A DNA stretch of 64,000 nt from Cheilinus undulatus (GCF_018320785.1 NC_054867.1:25981855-26045854); one strand, 5' to 3'. Counted from the first letter of the stretch, positions 12,360-26,037 are shown. Notes: a model not told the origin generated them from the letters alone. Translations and numbers: made by a program.

Positions 12360-13599
12360 GGATAACAGTGACATCAGTTGAGCCAGCATCTTTTAAAACG
12401 GGCTAGTACATGCTGTTTCTATGCTGCCATAAGTGAATGTGAGTTTGAATGCATGGCCCAGTGTGAGCATGTCTGATATCACACGTGACAAAGGAATAAA
12501 GCCCATCCTTGCAATGTAAGCTCTCATTTGAAAGCTGACAGACATAACACAATTAAAATAGTCATCCAGCTTTCAGGGCAGAAAAATAAGAAAAGAAACA
12601 CATAAAACATTAAAAAATATATCTCTTCCTCTCTCCTAGTCCATCGATGATATTCAGCTCATTTTGGGACACTAATCTTATTTATGATGCTTGAAAATTG
12701 TTAAATTCCAGGGAAATTTTAGCTTGCTCCATGCAGATCATTAAGATAATGATACATTAGACTTAGCTATCCTGTAAGAAATATACAGTGTCATTCATTG
12801 CTAAAAATTATCTTAGGAGTTGCATACAGAAAAAAACATTCCTTTAAAGAATACCTGGACCTCTGAACATTCAGAGGGAAAGTTTGTATGGAAGTCTTGG
12901 TCTGGTCTTAACCTTCTTCTTTTACGAAAGGTAAAAGAATGGAATCACACTGCTGAGCATTGTTTGGACTAGTCTAAACTGGTTTCAGCAGCTGATTGAT
13001 GCCACTTAACATAACCCAAAAACTTTACAGTCACCATGAGCGTAGTATTTATTTTACTCTACACATATAAATTTAACTAGAGGGAGAATCTTCTGATAAA
13101 TTCTATAAAATAAACATTTTTACTTCTAAGGTTCCTGTTGTATCAATTTCAAATCATGGTTACTGATAATGCTGTAACAACAAATCTCTACTTTTAGGAC
13201 CTTTGACAGTTTGCACATTTCAATAATAAATGTTATTTTAGAAAATGTGCAAAAGATCCAGGGCCAGAATTTAAATGAACCCAGTAAATAATGTTGTTAG
13301 TGTTAATTACAATGTATCTACAAGGAATTATATTTACAATGTAAGACTTTCTCTGTCATGCATGTTTTTATGAGGTGAATTGGAAACCAGTACAATTACC
13401 CCCATGATACAGAATTATCACTGGCTTATTCTCAAACACAAGGTGACAGAGCAGTCATTCATGATCGTACTTACACAGATTTATCAGGACTCTTTGTGAC
13501 GATTACTTACAATAAAATAAATCTCATGTCACTATAGTTTTACATTTAAGAATTTCATTTCATAACAAGCTCAGCTTTTGCCTGTCTTTATCTCATGGG

Positions 13600-13605
13600 T
13601 TTATT
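13600..13605 (-). promoter_or_regulatory. arfgap1: Proximal poly(A) signal of arfgap1
   Basis: An AATAAA hexamer on the minus strand lies about 130 nt after the arfgap1 stop codon. It would give a short 3' UTR isoform. Confidence 0.45.
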
Positions 13606-13734
13606 ATAAATGTATTTTGAATGGATCAACAGACTGATGTGGCTCTTTCCCTTGAAGTGCCAGGGAGATGAGGAGAGATGGAGGAGAAATGCAACAGTGG
13701 GGAACAGGAGAGGAGACGTAAGGTTGTGAGGTCA

Positions 13735-16700
13735 CTACCAGTCTGCATTATCCCAAGTTTCCTCGGCAGGTTTTGTGGGACTCTTCTTTGTCTTAGCATC
13801 TGCATTCTCCCAGTTGTTATCCCAGGCCTCCCAGCTATCCCCTGTGCTGTTTTTGTTGTTGGATGCTGCCTCAGAGCCCCAATTGTCCCAACTGTCAGAG
13901 CTCTTCTTTGCAGAGTTGTCAGCGATGGTCCAGCTGTCACTGCTGGGGGATTTCTTAGCCTTTAAGGAGGTGTTGCTGCCAAAGGTTTCCCAAAAGTCCT
14001 TTCCCATAGGCTGGCTAGAACTGCCTTGATATCCCTCAGTGGCATCCATGTTCTGGTAACTCTCTCCAACAGACCTGAGCGCACACATACAGATACAAAA
14101 TCCTTCAGCACTTTGTTTTGTGTGATCAAATATTACAAGCAATCTGGCCAGTAGATTTGAACTCCATTAAGTTGCATTTATTACCCATCATCGGCTTTTC
14201 CAGAGAAAAGATTTGTCAATTTTGCTCCAGCTCCCTGAACCTAAAGGACGGAGAGGGTTTTTAGATAGATATATGCAGTTATTGCTTCAACTGTTAAAAA
14301 TCATGCCTTAGTAAAACAAACGACTGATATATTATTACAGAAAAAAGCTAAATTAAAGTTGTTAAACTTGATAACTGAAGGTATTTTAGAACATTTAACA
14401 TAAATGAATCCACAAAACATCAATCACTCTGCTGAATTAACATTAAAACTAAAGTCAAGGGTTAGTTAAAACAAAACTGTCTTCTGGCATTTTACATAAT
14501 AGAGGCTAACTCCTGAGTACTCACCACCAGATTATAAATGGCAGCAATAAAAAACAGAGATCACACATAGTTAGAATTGTTCAAACATTCATTATCGCAG
14601 CAAAACCAGTCTCCTTAGAGGTTATGATGCAGTCTGTGCAGCTTCTACATATCAGCACTAAAAGACTATCTAACTTATCTAACTTATCCACTCAGCTGCT
14701 CTTCCTTCTTAAGAAGACTGATTTTGCAACGGTTCAGTGTGGCAGAGGTCTGCCCATCCTACCTTGTTTGCCAGCCCAGACATGCTGACGGCCATTTCAT
14801 CTAGCAATTTGCCATCTTTCACCTGAACAAGCCAAATCATTATTACAAACTGAGAGAAATGATGTCCTAACAATAATAGAATACACAATGAGCCTGAATT
14901 TGATTTTGATTGTGAGAAAAGTGATTTGCATTTTGTTAAAGTTGCTGATAATCAGAGAAGACATTTAGGGATGCACAATACTGGATTTAGCCTATATCCA
15001 ATCTGCTGATATTTCAAAATTAATTTAGCTAACACTGAAAAAGTACATGCACACCTTTTGAACTGATTATTCTAAAAAACAACACCTAGCTTCTAACTTT
15101 TATTCCTATCCCTTGATTTTGACAGCCCCCTTGCCCCTTGAAACAGAACTATAAGAGGCAATGGTGACATCCTCCCTAATGAAATGGGACAAACCTTCAA
15201 GTTCCTGCAACATCATCAGTAGTTGTTGACAGCATTACATAAACTAACACCATAACATTACTGGGCATCTCTACTATAAGTGATTTTTTTGTAAATGGCA
15301 AATCAAAATTTAAAAAAATGTGCATTTAAACAACCATGAATCATGATATTAGATTGTTGTTGCAATTTTCAACACTTTCTCATGATTCAGTAGGCATTCT
15401 GGGAGATTTCCTATATCACTCCATTTAGAGCATTCCTCTGGTAAATCTCTGTTTGAAGGGTCTTGTAGACTAAGCGCTTCACACTATCCATCAGGTATCA
15501 GGAAACCCTAACCCATGCACATAACATACGGTTAAGTGATGGGTGTATTGGGATTGAGCTCTAACTAAAGCTCTAACTAAAGTAAACAGATGAGACTCCC
15601 AGACGACTGAATTTCCCTTCGGGGATAAATAAAGTTCTTGTATTGTATTTTCACCTCTCCTTCACTAGTATTTACCTGTTCCTGTAATCGTGAAAGTCTA
15701 TTTGTTTCAGAAACTAACATAAAACATAATTAAACTACATTTAACTAAACAATAAATTATATATGCATTCTTTTCAAATATAGATAAAGAAATTATTTTT
15801 ACAAAGAACAGTCCTGTACAGAGCCATGATTGGCTGGAATTCTTTAGCAGTGCAGATTATTTAAGAGTTTCCCATTAAGCCATTGGGCACAGTGTTTAGA
15901 TGTGTTTTATTTGTGTTTGGATCTTGCCTGTCGTACAATGACCCCTGTTGGGGCTCTTTCGCTCATGTTTCTGATGGATTGTTGTTTTTGACATGGGACA
16001 CATTTGCACCATGAGTAAAGTTATCCACAGAGTAAGCCTTCCCACCTATAACTTTAGGTGTTCCTAAAAGACTTAGAGTGCAAGTTCTTCATCAGTATAC
16101 ACTGCCTTGCTAGGACATTGCCTCCCTACCAGAAGAGACACACCTTGCCACAGATGTTAAGATGTCACATTGTAAAATATTAAAGACCAATGGGTGGACC
16201 AATATAGTCACTTTAAAGTGTTATATTTTACTCTATATGAGTTTGAATAACACCATGAATATCCTGTGTATTTTACTTTATTATAGAGGTGTAACTTTAC
16301 CTGAACAACCTGGTTGGAGATCAACTCTTGTTGATCATATTTTACTTTACAACTCCTCAGTAGCTTCTCGGCACTTAAAGTAAACTTTGAACAAAACACT
16401 TATTACTTTTACTTGATTTATAGAATAGTACGCTTAAGTAAGTAAATCTTAACCAGAATAACTGTACTTTCATTTGAATACAATAGCTGTTTACTTTTTC
16501 CACCTCTGTTAAACACAGGCTAATTAAGATATATCCAATTTGGTGTGGTTCTTTGGATTATTCGCACATTATATGCGAAAGGTATTTTAAACACTGACAA
16601 TAAAAACAAGCTACTAAAATTAATACTCCTAACAATGCCGATGTATATTGATGTGTACAGTCAATATATCATGAGTAAATATCTGCTGATACATAAGCTA

Positions 16701-19700
16701 TTGTCTCTCAATATTAATATTATTCTGATGATATTGTGCATCCCTAACAACATTCAGTCTGAGCGCAGCAAAAGGATTTCGTCAAGATAAAAACAGCTTA
16801 AAGGTAATGCAGTTAAAACAATTTTTGCAAGAGATTAAAAGCATAGATACAGCAGCACATACTAAAGACAGCTTAATGCACCAATGCCGGCTTTACATTA
16901 GAAGACAGAAACCTTTGTTTAAAGCAGTGTTTCTAAGTCATTGGGCAGTCTGCTTCTTATAAGCCAAGCCTGCAAAGTTAACCAATAAATAGAAAAGTGA
17001 AGGAGATTTCAAAAAAATGTATAATCTAATTTCCCTATATCTTTATTATTGCACATCTTCATGTTCTCTATCAGTCGCACTGAACTGAATCTACAAACCC
17101 AGTGAGCAATAAGGGTTGACTATCAACTTTACCACACTTTAGTTGAATCATTCACAGAAGTCTGCAGGAAAATCTAACTGGTCAAAAACCAAGACAGCAG
17201 TTTGCTACATTTTGACAGCAGTTTATACTATAAATAGAAATGACTTATTAAGTTACCTTATAAAATAAAACTGTTTGTGGCACAGCCTTAAAGATGACTT
17301 TCATGTGGACTTTATATTAAGACTAAATGTTTAATCTACATAGAACATGCTGCAAAATCTAGTTAAACTGTTGTTTTACTTGGCTTAAGTCAAGATATCT
17401 TCATAAAGCTTTGGCTCTTAAAAATACTCAGACAGGCCACAAGCCTAGTCTAGTGACTGCACAGAAAGTTTACACTGACTCATACCTGATCCCAAATAAA
17501 CAGTTCCCAGCTGTAGGCTCCTACTTATCCCACAGCTGAGTCACCAACTTGGAAAAAACAAAGCTCTGACTTCTGTTCTGCATGCTTCAAACACAGCTAT
17601 TGTCGTTTAATGTAAGCTGGCATAAAGCAGATAAACTGGCACAGACGAGCAGTGTAGAAAATAGCACATTCACATCTGAAGCTGTTAATTTGTGTCTAAA
17701 GAGCTCTATTCCACCACCAAGTTGACAACTTCAAACATCAATGTTACCTTTTCCTGGGTGGGTTTGATAACATTCTCATTTATTGTTTGTCCTAACTCTG
17801 TGGCCTAGTTGGAAGTCAAAGGGGAAAATTGACTTGAATGAAACACAGTTTAACATTCACAGTAGAGCAAGACACTGAGCTGCTTGTTCTGCATGAGGTG
17901 GCTGATCATTCCCATTCACCATGACACTGAGTGAGCACTAGAGGGTGCAATGGTTCAACAAAGTGGCATCATCAGCGTACAGTTAAAGCCTGTACATGAC
18001 GATATACTACCTGTCCAATGTTTCTTACTAGATTTATGATTCTCCAATGGTTGGTCCAAATAGTATGCTGATTTTTAAGCAAACCACAACACCTCAAGAA
18101 CTCTAGAAACAGTTTACACCAAAATGTCATGCATGAATGATTAACCAATTCTCCCCATCCCACAGTGCAGCTACAAACTGTCTTTAAAGTTGTCCAGAAA
18201 CTTAAAAGTGCTGATATCAAAACAAGCACAATGCTATGTTTTAATACATCCAAGCATACGTATGTGAATTCACCATTTTGCCTTTTTAACTGAGAAGAGA
18301 AACAAAAACAAAAACTGACAAGCTAAATTAAAATAAAAATGTGAAATGTGTTTAAAATAAAACATGATGAGAAGAAGCGCCATGCTACTATTATCTGCTT
18401 TACCGGTTCTGGGGGTGCTTTATAGCCCCTTAACTACATCCACAGAAGGCAAAGAGATATTGAAGTAGTAACAGTTATTACAGCTTGAAAGTTCACATTA
18501 CATTTCAAGAAATATATCAAGCAAAATGGCACACAGTGTGTAATTCTCTTAAAAAGTACTGCAGACAGAAAAAAGAGAGATCAGTGTAAATGCTTCCTAA
18601 AGCCAAGTTCAGACCATGATAGAAGAAATACAGTACTTGTATTAAAAAAAGTAATCAAATAGTATACATAAATCACAGAATCAACCAAAGAAACCACAAC
18701 AATCATGTTCATCTCTTAATGTATCTAGCAACATCATAAATCAGTTTAAGTAGACAAAACCTAGGTTGTTTTTAGAACACTGCAAGCTGATAAAAGGGAA
18801 ACGGAAATCTTGTCCCTGAAGCACACTGTGTTGCCCTGTGTATGAAATGTGCTATATAAATAAAGTTTGATTAGATTTGATTTAAAAGGCTTTAAATGGC
18901 AACAAATATTTGTTCAATATTTAGTTTGATCAAATGATGCTGTACATTTTGTAAATTATTACATCTACCTTTCATTCTTTTAATAAACTTTTCACAAAGG
19001 AACTTTAGCCAACAGCTGTGCATAAATACAGGACACACAGCACTATACTGACTAATGCATGAGAAATGTAAGGCTGTAGCAGCTAAACTTGACTATGTTT
19101 AAATATTGTTTTCAGCAGATATCTTTTATATAACAATGCTGAGCTCACAAAGCATTTTGGGGTATTTATGTGCTGTGAAATTCCGCTACCACTCTACAAC
19201 AGAGATGCAGAGGGAAGCCAGTGCTGCATCAGCCTCCTGCAGGAATAATAATGCCTAATGGTACGCATTAACATGATGATAAAGATACAGAAAAAAAAGC
19301 TGAAGTGCAGAACGTTTATCTGTCTAATTTGCATTAGCCATTCTGTTCTTAGGAATGCTGTTTGTTCGTATGTTGCACTGTATGTTCAGCCATGTCTAAG
19401 ACAATTTTCAAAATAATCAACTTGAAACTGAGTGACTGTTGGAGTCAATGCAACAGAAAAATTGTGAACTGGTATGCTTTTAAAGCATTGCAAAGTAGAC
19501 TGTTGTGAGCATTTGCAATTTTCAGCTCATCCTGTCACAAATCTTTGGTCTGAACTGGGCTTAAACACAACAATCTTTCAAGGCAGTCCTGGTAACAGGT
19601 TAACAATGACTCTCTTACCTTTAAGGTTGCTTGGTTAGCCAGTTTAGTTGTCTGAATTAGGATAAAAGTTGAAAAACATTTCCTTAATTAATGTAAGGGT

Positions 19701-22700
19701 CATTAAATTGTGACCAAACCATGTAAGGGTCATTAAATTGTGACCAAGCCTCTTAATGGTTTTGTATGATACACTTACATTGTCTTTAGCCAATGAGGCA
19801 AACTTGCTAGCGCCTACAGTAAAACTGCTCCAACCCTGCCAAAACAAAGAAAAAGGTGTCACAGGGAAAGAAGTGTACAATTTAAAGTGCATTTCAGGGC
19901 TAAAAGTTCCACAAAGTGACCTACTGAGTAAATTGAAGACATGGCATTGTTAATGAAGTCTTCTTCTTTCTTCTCTGGAGTCACCGTGTTGCCAAATCCA
20001 ACATAGCGATTCTCTTGATTCCCACTGTATCCCCCTCCACTGCAGATGTATTTAAAAAAATTTAAATTGAAAGTTATATTGAAATATAATGCTGGCATGT
20101 TCTATGAATCTGTGCTTGGCTCTCACCTCTGATATGAATTAACATCATCACTCAACCAGTCTTCAAAAGCTTTGTCACCAGATTTTGCTGAACTTTGTCC
20201 AGTTCCTCCAGAGCTAAAAAACAGAAACATAGATTAAATGATTATATGCCTGTTCTGTTGTCCGACAATCTGTTTAGCTTGAGTATATTAAAGACATCTT
20301 TCACTTTTACCGGTGAGAGGATGAAAGGCCAGATTTAGGCTGAGGAGATGTCCAGTTTTTGGCAGAGGAAGTCTCCATAGACCACTCCTTACCCTCAGCT
20401 AGAGTTGCCACCTGTCATGTACAGAGACAGAGGGGGGTAAGGGAAAGTGCTTTCACTTTAAGCAAGGTTGGTTTGTACTGGGCCAGCACAATCTGCTTTT
20501 ACAATAGTAACATTATTTTATGGATCAGCACACTTGCTTCATGTATACAGTCTGACACAATAAGTGATTATAAATATATGTAAGTAGTTGGTCTCCAAAT
20601 CCACCAAGAACAAGGAAGAAGAGGCAGCCATGGCAATCAAATCCTTTCTGCCCCATGTAGATAATGGAGTCCATCCTGCAGACTACAATGGATGTATTTT
20701 TATTTTAAAGACACTAAAAATGACCCTCTTCCTACTTCCACATCTAGCATGCAGCTCAGATAAAGTGGGCCCATGCTGCATGGATACAAGGATTTCTAAG
20801 AGACTTTACAGAGTTCAAGGAGACATTAAGGATTACCTATAAAATTCTGCTTGCCCTGTACTCTTACTTCGTACTTTGGCACAACTGTGTTCTTTTCTTC
20901 CTCTCTCTCAGGAGTATGTGCCCCAGATGACCTCTTCAAGTGGACTCCGGCACTGTTCCCTACTACAGTACACTTGTATTTACACTGATCAAATGGAATC
21001 AGGCTTTGGGGTTAAGTGTACTCACATCTGGGCCCAGGTCCCCAATGTGGAGCAACCCTTAGAAACCTCACAGAGGTCTTAAAGCTAAACAATGCTGTAA
21101 ACATCTTTAAACTAAACATACTGATATATTAGACGATAATCATTCTAAATTTTCCATTCTAGTTTCACTGTCAAAAACAGAAAATTTTCACATCTCACCT
21201 TGTCTCTGAACAGAGCAGCTGCTTTGCTATTGTATTTTTCCTGTAGGTTCCAGTTGGGATCATAATCATCTTGGAGTTCAAGAAATTGACGAAATTCTCC
21301 ATTTCCTCCCACTTTCATTTTCTCAAGCTCAATATCCTTCCACTTGTCCATGGAGACTGAGCGCACAAAACTAGAGACAGAGCAGAGGGTTTGTTAATAT
21401 AGGCTGTGATAGATCAGTGATAGTAAATGGCAAACCCAAACAGAGTTTGACTTAACATTAGAGGGTAAATTCATCATAAAGCAATGTAAAGTCCTTTATT
21501 TTATTTCCTTTTAATGCATGTTTACATGTTTATTTGAACAGTACATAGTTCAATGACAGATAAGGCCTTACTGATTTGCAGTTGCGCCACCTGAAATTTG
21601 CAACTAATTGCAAATCAAAAAGTCAAATACTTTGACAAATGCAGTTACTTTTATTCTTGTTAGAAAGTCGACACATATTTTTAAATTAAAATCAAGAACT
21701 TATGGTAACAAAATTTAGTTGTTTTACCTTTGTTGTACCACCTGACATGGAAAGTATATGCACTCACCTCAGTAAAACTATTTAAATGTGTAATACCTCA
21801 TTAACCTTATTAGAAGTAATGTGAATATTTCTAGAGCTTTGAATATTGAATACTTCTGTTCTATTTCATATCTATTTCATACATTGACACTTTTTGCAGT
21901 TTCACCATCTGAAACACTTGTTAAAGTTTCCATAAAATCAGGCTTAAGTACTCTAAATATAATTTATCACAATTAAAATGCCATTTTTAATAGCGCCAGT
22001 CATGCCACTTGACATTTTTGGGGTTTGAGATGCCAAAATATGGAAGTAATTATGTTATTCAAATATACAGGGAACATATTCAAATAGACTAGACTTCATA
22101 GAACAAATATATAAATGCCATGAACTGTTTTTTTTTCCAAAAGGAAACAATAGATCCAGACACAAAGATATGTACATCATGTCATTTACCTTTATACACA
22201 CTAATGCCAATACACATGAAGCCATCAATGTAATCCCCTAAAGTCTGGCTTCATAAAATATCCCCCTGCTCTCACCTGAGATGGACTCCCAGACCTCTGT
22301 GCTTTCCAGAGCATTCCAGACAAATCCAGATCCCATAGGTGACACTGACCCATTGAGGATTAAAAGCCCCACACTCAAAACATAGCTGAAATAAAATATT
22401 AAAACATTAGAGTCATTCACTCAGCTTTTCAATTCAATTCACAGAGATGCATTTTGACACTTTTGTGCGTAAAGATTATATAAAGTCTTATCCCACAACA
22501 CAGAAACTGTAAGTATTCTTCTCCAGAACTTCACAAAGATAAAAGGAACTAATTGTATATTTGTTTATACATGCATTTATTTTTAAGTTGGGAGCTTTTT
22601 TTTAATCTGTTCTCCTGTTACTGCCAAAGATTCAGGGTAGCAAGATGTCCACTGGCACTGAATTTCACAGCGAAAATGGCTCCCTCTGTTTGTTTGAACA

Positions 22701-22921
22701 TGGATAAAAGCTTGAAATTCTTATGGAAGTGGGAAGGTGCGACATGAAGAGCCTCCCAAACACCTGCTACTTGCTATGTGAATTTTGAGTTTTCAGTGAG
22801 GTGGCACTATTTCAACAAAAAAATGAACATAGGCCATGAGTTAGTTGCCATAACAACTTACATTATTCCCCTCTTGGGTTCTCACTTCCTTCAGAACTCG
22901 TCTGGTCCTTGGACTCGCCAT
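13735..22921 (-). CDS. arfgap1: ADP-ribosylation factor GTPase-activating protein 1
   Basis: Twelve coding exons join in frame to 415 residues, close to the roughly 406 of mammals: 22862-22921, 22276-22385, 21199-21370, 20311-20411, 20127-20213, 19925-20039, 19779-19835, 19619-19651, 17748-17804, 14763-14822, 14185-14240 and 13735-14074. All have GT/AG ends and matching phases. The start [13 protein letters not shown] equals the family start. The ArfGAP zinc finger is C22-x2-C25-x16-C42-x2-C45 and the catalytic arginine is R50 in KHRGLG. Residues ~203-234 and ~270-300 are Ser/Thr/Gly-rich amphipathic stretches with spaced large hydrophobics, matching the ALPS1 and ALPS2 curvature sensors. The tail (~325-415) repeats Trp motifs (FWETF, SWDNW, WEAW) and ends WDNADW, the type that binds coatomer. 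The protein stimulates GTP hydrolysis on Arf1 at the Golgi to drive COPI coat turnover. The short exons coding the ALPS region are the kind often spliced alternatively. Confidence 0.96.
14965..16747. mobile_element. 1.78-kb element with perfect 16-bp inverted ends in an arfgap1 intron
   Basis: Left end ttagggatgcacaata (14,965-14,980) and right end tattgtgcatccctaa (16,732-16,747) are exact inverted complements. Fish hAT-like MITEs often begin TAGGGATGCAC. Sub-terminal stretches resembling each other (ctgctgatatt, atatccaat) also occur near both ends. There is no transposase frame, and no 8-bp target duplication is evident. The piece contains a LINE-tail motif at about 15,608-15,640 (cccttcggggataaataaag), so it is composite. 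It lies between exons 17748-17804 and 14763-14822. Confidence 0.65.
15598..15640 (+). repeat. LINE 3'-tail-like motif
   Basis: The sequence gaatttcccttcggggataa followed by ataaagttc resembles the 3' ends of fish Rex/Babar-type LINEs, which carry 'ccccttcggggatcaataaag'. Only the tail is present. Confidence 0.45.
18836..18882 (+). repeat. LINE/SINE tail-like motif
   Basis: Within an arfgap1 intron, gaaatgtgctatataaataa followed by agtttgatt matches the common 'gctatataaataaactttgatt' tail of fish retroposons. There is no upstream body I can recognise. Confidence 0.45.
19691..19750. repeat. 30-bp direct tandem duplication
   Basis: The 30-bp unit beginning atgtaagggtcattaaattg occurs twice back to back (19,691-19,720 and 19,721-19,750) with one mismatch. 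It lies in the short arfgap1 intron between the exons coding the ALPS1 end. Confidence 0.9.
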
Positions 22922-25805
22922 GTTGACCCAAACTGAAAAACTGTTGTAGAAGATCATAGGTAAAACATCAAGTCAACAGAGCAGCAAATTATTACCACAG
23001 ACCTCTTCAAAAAATAAGGAAGGGATTAACACTCCTTAATTCAGTTTTCCTGTTACCAAGCAACATCTTAAGGAAAGGTTGAATTAACTTTTCACAAAGC
23101 ACGCTGTCTTACTAGACAAACTCTTCAAGAGTCTGCACTAAAATAGATCTGAAACACTATTTTTTTCCATATTAACAGGGGTCAGTCCTAATTTGGGAAT
23201 CTGTCCTAGTCCCTTTAAACGCTAACCTGACACAGATGGATTTGTTTAACACATCCATTTGGAAAACCTTGCATAGACGGCATTTGGGAAAGGGCAGTGG
23301 CTTTGAAAAAACACGGAGGGTAATTGGATGAGCATTCTGTCACATCTTTAGGGGCCAATAAGAGCAACAAAACACGTGACAGAGCTGCAACCAAGGTTGG
23401 CGTGCGCAGCTACTGAGGAATAACGTGAACCATGGGGACTATAGACACATCAGTACAGGACTTTTGACGTTTTTGAAAAGAAAACAACTCACTGCTGTTC
23501 TTTGTTCTTCTGTTAACAAAGAAATGTTGTCAAGTTCTGATAAAACTAGCGCTTTAGCAGCATCCACGCAATGTCTTCCACCATAATTGTACCAGCCTCT
23601 TGTTGCTGCTTGCTTACGTCGATTGCTGCAATTCAGTCTTTGAGCATATCTGTTTAAGAGTAGACATGTTTGTCCATGTCTGTTTTTATCCCATTTTTTG
23701 TTTTCATCAACTAGTCTAATTTAAAGACTTAAACCAACGTTGTATTCATATTTATAGAAAGTCTATAGCCATACATTAAAAAGTCTGATTTAATACACAT
23801 GCACCAATTGTGTAAATTAGGGTCAATACTGATATTAAAAATTAAAATAGTAATCAAGCTGACTCCTGCTAAAGCAATAAATCAGCAGAGCCCATATTAA
23901 ACCAACACACTGGTATATCACTTATATTGAATATTAAAATCATCTTACATTACATTGAAGCAAATGTATGTAAACACAGTATTCACCTTATTCCTAGCCC
24001 CTATGATACTTTGCATGAAATGTGGGTGTGACTTCCGGTCCCCTCTGTCAAGACTTTGCATAGTATGTTAATCCTGATTATTAGAGCAATTTGAGGATTA
24101 AATGTGTAATTGTATCCATCCCACCTCAAAGAGAATGCCATCATCATTCATCCACCTTTTCATGGAGAGGACAAAATGCTGACATTGCCTCTGTTAAGGT
24201 AGCTACCTTTACTACCTTCATATCTGTATTTGCATAGTATAAAGGTTGATCAGATTTTGTTGAAGGACTTGGGACACTGCCTTACATACTTGAGAGGAAA
24301 TATAGAGCCAGTACGAGCATCAACGATTACTCTCTTTAGTTTGTGGGTTTGCTGAAAGTCTTATTTCACTAACTAGTCCTTTACCTATTTCGCTCCCTGG
24401 ATCCAGAATAACTTGCAGAGCGCCTTACATCTGAAAAATCTAGTCTCTAATGTGTCAACTCAGTAAATGTAAAATTCTATATCCACATTAGCTGGGTGTT
24501 TAATTTAAAAAACTAAGTAGTACATTACTAAATTGAGGATAACTTCCTTTCAAAGCAACTGCCATTGGCGTGACTTCACTTTATTATGCCCTTGACAAAA
24601 ATGTCTTTTTTTCTATTATCACTACTTCACCAGAAGTTCCACCCATATTTTGGCTACAGTAGAACCCAAAATAATTAAGGTGGTAAAACCTACATCAAAG
24701 ACCAAACAGGTACAGGAGAAATAGAAGAAAATCAGGATTAAATACACAGATATTATGCCCAGTGTGCAGTGGGTTGGCTTCTTGAAGTGATAGACCCCAC
24801 TGATTATGACATTAAAACTGCCCAGCGACTCCACTGTTGCACTAAATACCAATTTAGGGGAGTTGATGACCTTTGTGTAAAATTTTAACACTTAGGCTAA
24901 TGGGACAACTTGAATAGATATGTAATAGATTTGTTCTATCAATAAAGATTTACCTCAATTTTGAAATGTCTGCTAACACTGAAAACAGAGGATTTTGGAT
25001 ACGTCCTTTACATCTTGGAAAACAAATCGGCTCAGTTTCACAAATTTTATTGTTGCATGTGAAAACTACTTTGTCTGACCCAAGCCAAAGAAACTTTCAT
25101 ACTATATTTGATAACACACTAATCTTGTGCTGTAAAATACCATCATTATCCAATGGTCACTGAAACAGCACAGCCTCTGAGTGAATTCTCAGGCAGGTGT
25201 AATGTTTTGACAGAGAGGCCCTCTGTATCCATACAGACATTAAGACTAAACTGAGGGCAGTATCAGTACAGAAAAAAATCACAATTAAATGCTGACTTGT
25301 CACACAATCTTCAGACCAGGAATGTGGCCTGTTGTCTGTTTACATTTGTCTCCCAGAGCATGGTTGTTTCCTGGTGAAGCTAATCAGATGGATAGCTAAA
25401 TGGATTTGTATTTTCTCAACGCAAGGCCTTTTAGCAAGTGTTACAATAATGGTGAAATAATGACTTTAACATGTCTCAACTGTTCGCCAGGTCGTGTTGA
25501 TTTAAGTTAGATAGGTAAATTAACCTAAATCATTTATCTTAAAAGAAGTTCGGGTTTCGTTTCAAAAATGCAGTCGTGTCAATGCTTATCACCAACACTA
25601 GCTACAGATGTCAAAAGGGTTTTTAGTCTACATTTATCGTTGGACGTCAGAACCATTACGGTGGCGTTGGGATGTTCGTCTTAACCTTTCATTTCACTGT
25701 CATTCTCCAGATGACAAAATACCAGTACCTTCTTTATAAAGAGAAATTATTTAGCACTTAGCGTTTAGTGGCAATGCTAAAGCTAGCTGTGGAGCGATCC
25801 GTTAC

Positions 25806-25980
25806 CTGTCTGTGATTGATGGAAATGAAGACGATGTTTTCAGAGGGTCTGCTGCCTCTGCCGGTATACTATACGAAGATTTTTCTTCTCTGGCAGGGGC
25901 TCCGAAAAATATATTTTACCTTCATAGACTTAATAAGGCCGAAAAAATGTATTAAAACGATGGACTGTTGCTGTTAAACA
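25806..25980 (-). other. arfgap1: Candidate non-coding first exon of arfgap1
   Basis: The coding start exon has an acceptor just upstream of the ATG (tttttcag, exon edge 22,932), so a separate 5' UTR exon is required. On the minus strand a good donor, acagacag|gtaacg, lies at 25,805/25,806. It is followed upstream by CpG-containing sequence and a ZNF143-like site, which makes this the best candidate. The upper limit is only a guess. Confidence 0.4.
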
Positions 25981-26017
25981 CCGGTAGCCATGTTCCTGTT
26001 TGCATACGTTGGCAGTG

Positions 26018-26037
26018 CAAAGCATCATGGGAGTTCG
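26018..26037 (-). promoter_or_regulatory. ZNF143/THAP11-type promoter motif
   Basis: On the minus strand gaactcccatgatgctttgc resembles the SBS consensus ACTACAATTCCCAGAATGC, common just upstream of vertebrate housekeeping starts. It lies at the expected arfgap1 promoter. Confidence 0.45.

Larger units (their letters stand above)
10355..13734 (-). other. arfgap1: Probable long 3' UTR of arfgap1
   Basis: Downstream of the arfgap1 stop on the minus strand there is no other gene signal until an AATAAA at 10,377-10,382 (minus strand), about 3.35 kb away. A nearer AATAAA at 13,600-13,605 could end a short form with about 130 nt of UTR. The stretch holds one MITE (12,072-12,359) but otherwise little repeat sequence. 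That fits a transcribed 3' UTR, though transcript data would be needed to settle which site is used. Confidence 0.45.

Noticed and set aside
13678-13965. Plus-strand frames of up to 95 codons opposite the last arfgap1 exon
   Set aside because: They are antisense to the Trp/Ser-rich tail of arfgap1 and have no support of their own.
17972-18253. A 93-codon minus-strand frame in an arfgap1 intron
   Set aside because: A faint resemblance to transposase sequence was considered, but no terminal repeats or catalytic motif are present.
24622-24891. An 89-codon hydrophobic frame between arfgap1 exons
   Set aside because: It looks membrane-like only because the DNA is AT-rich; it has no known motif and no splice or promoter support.
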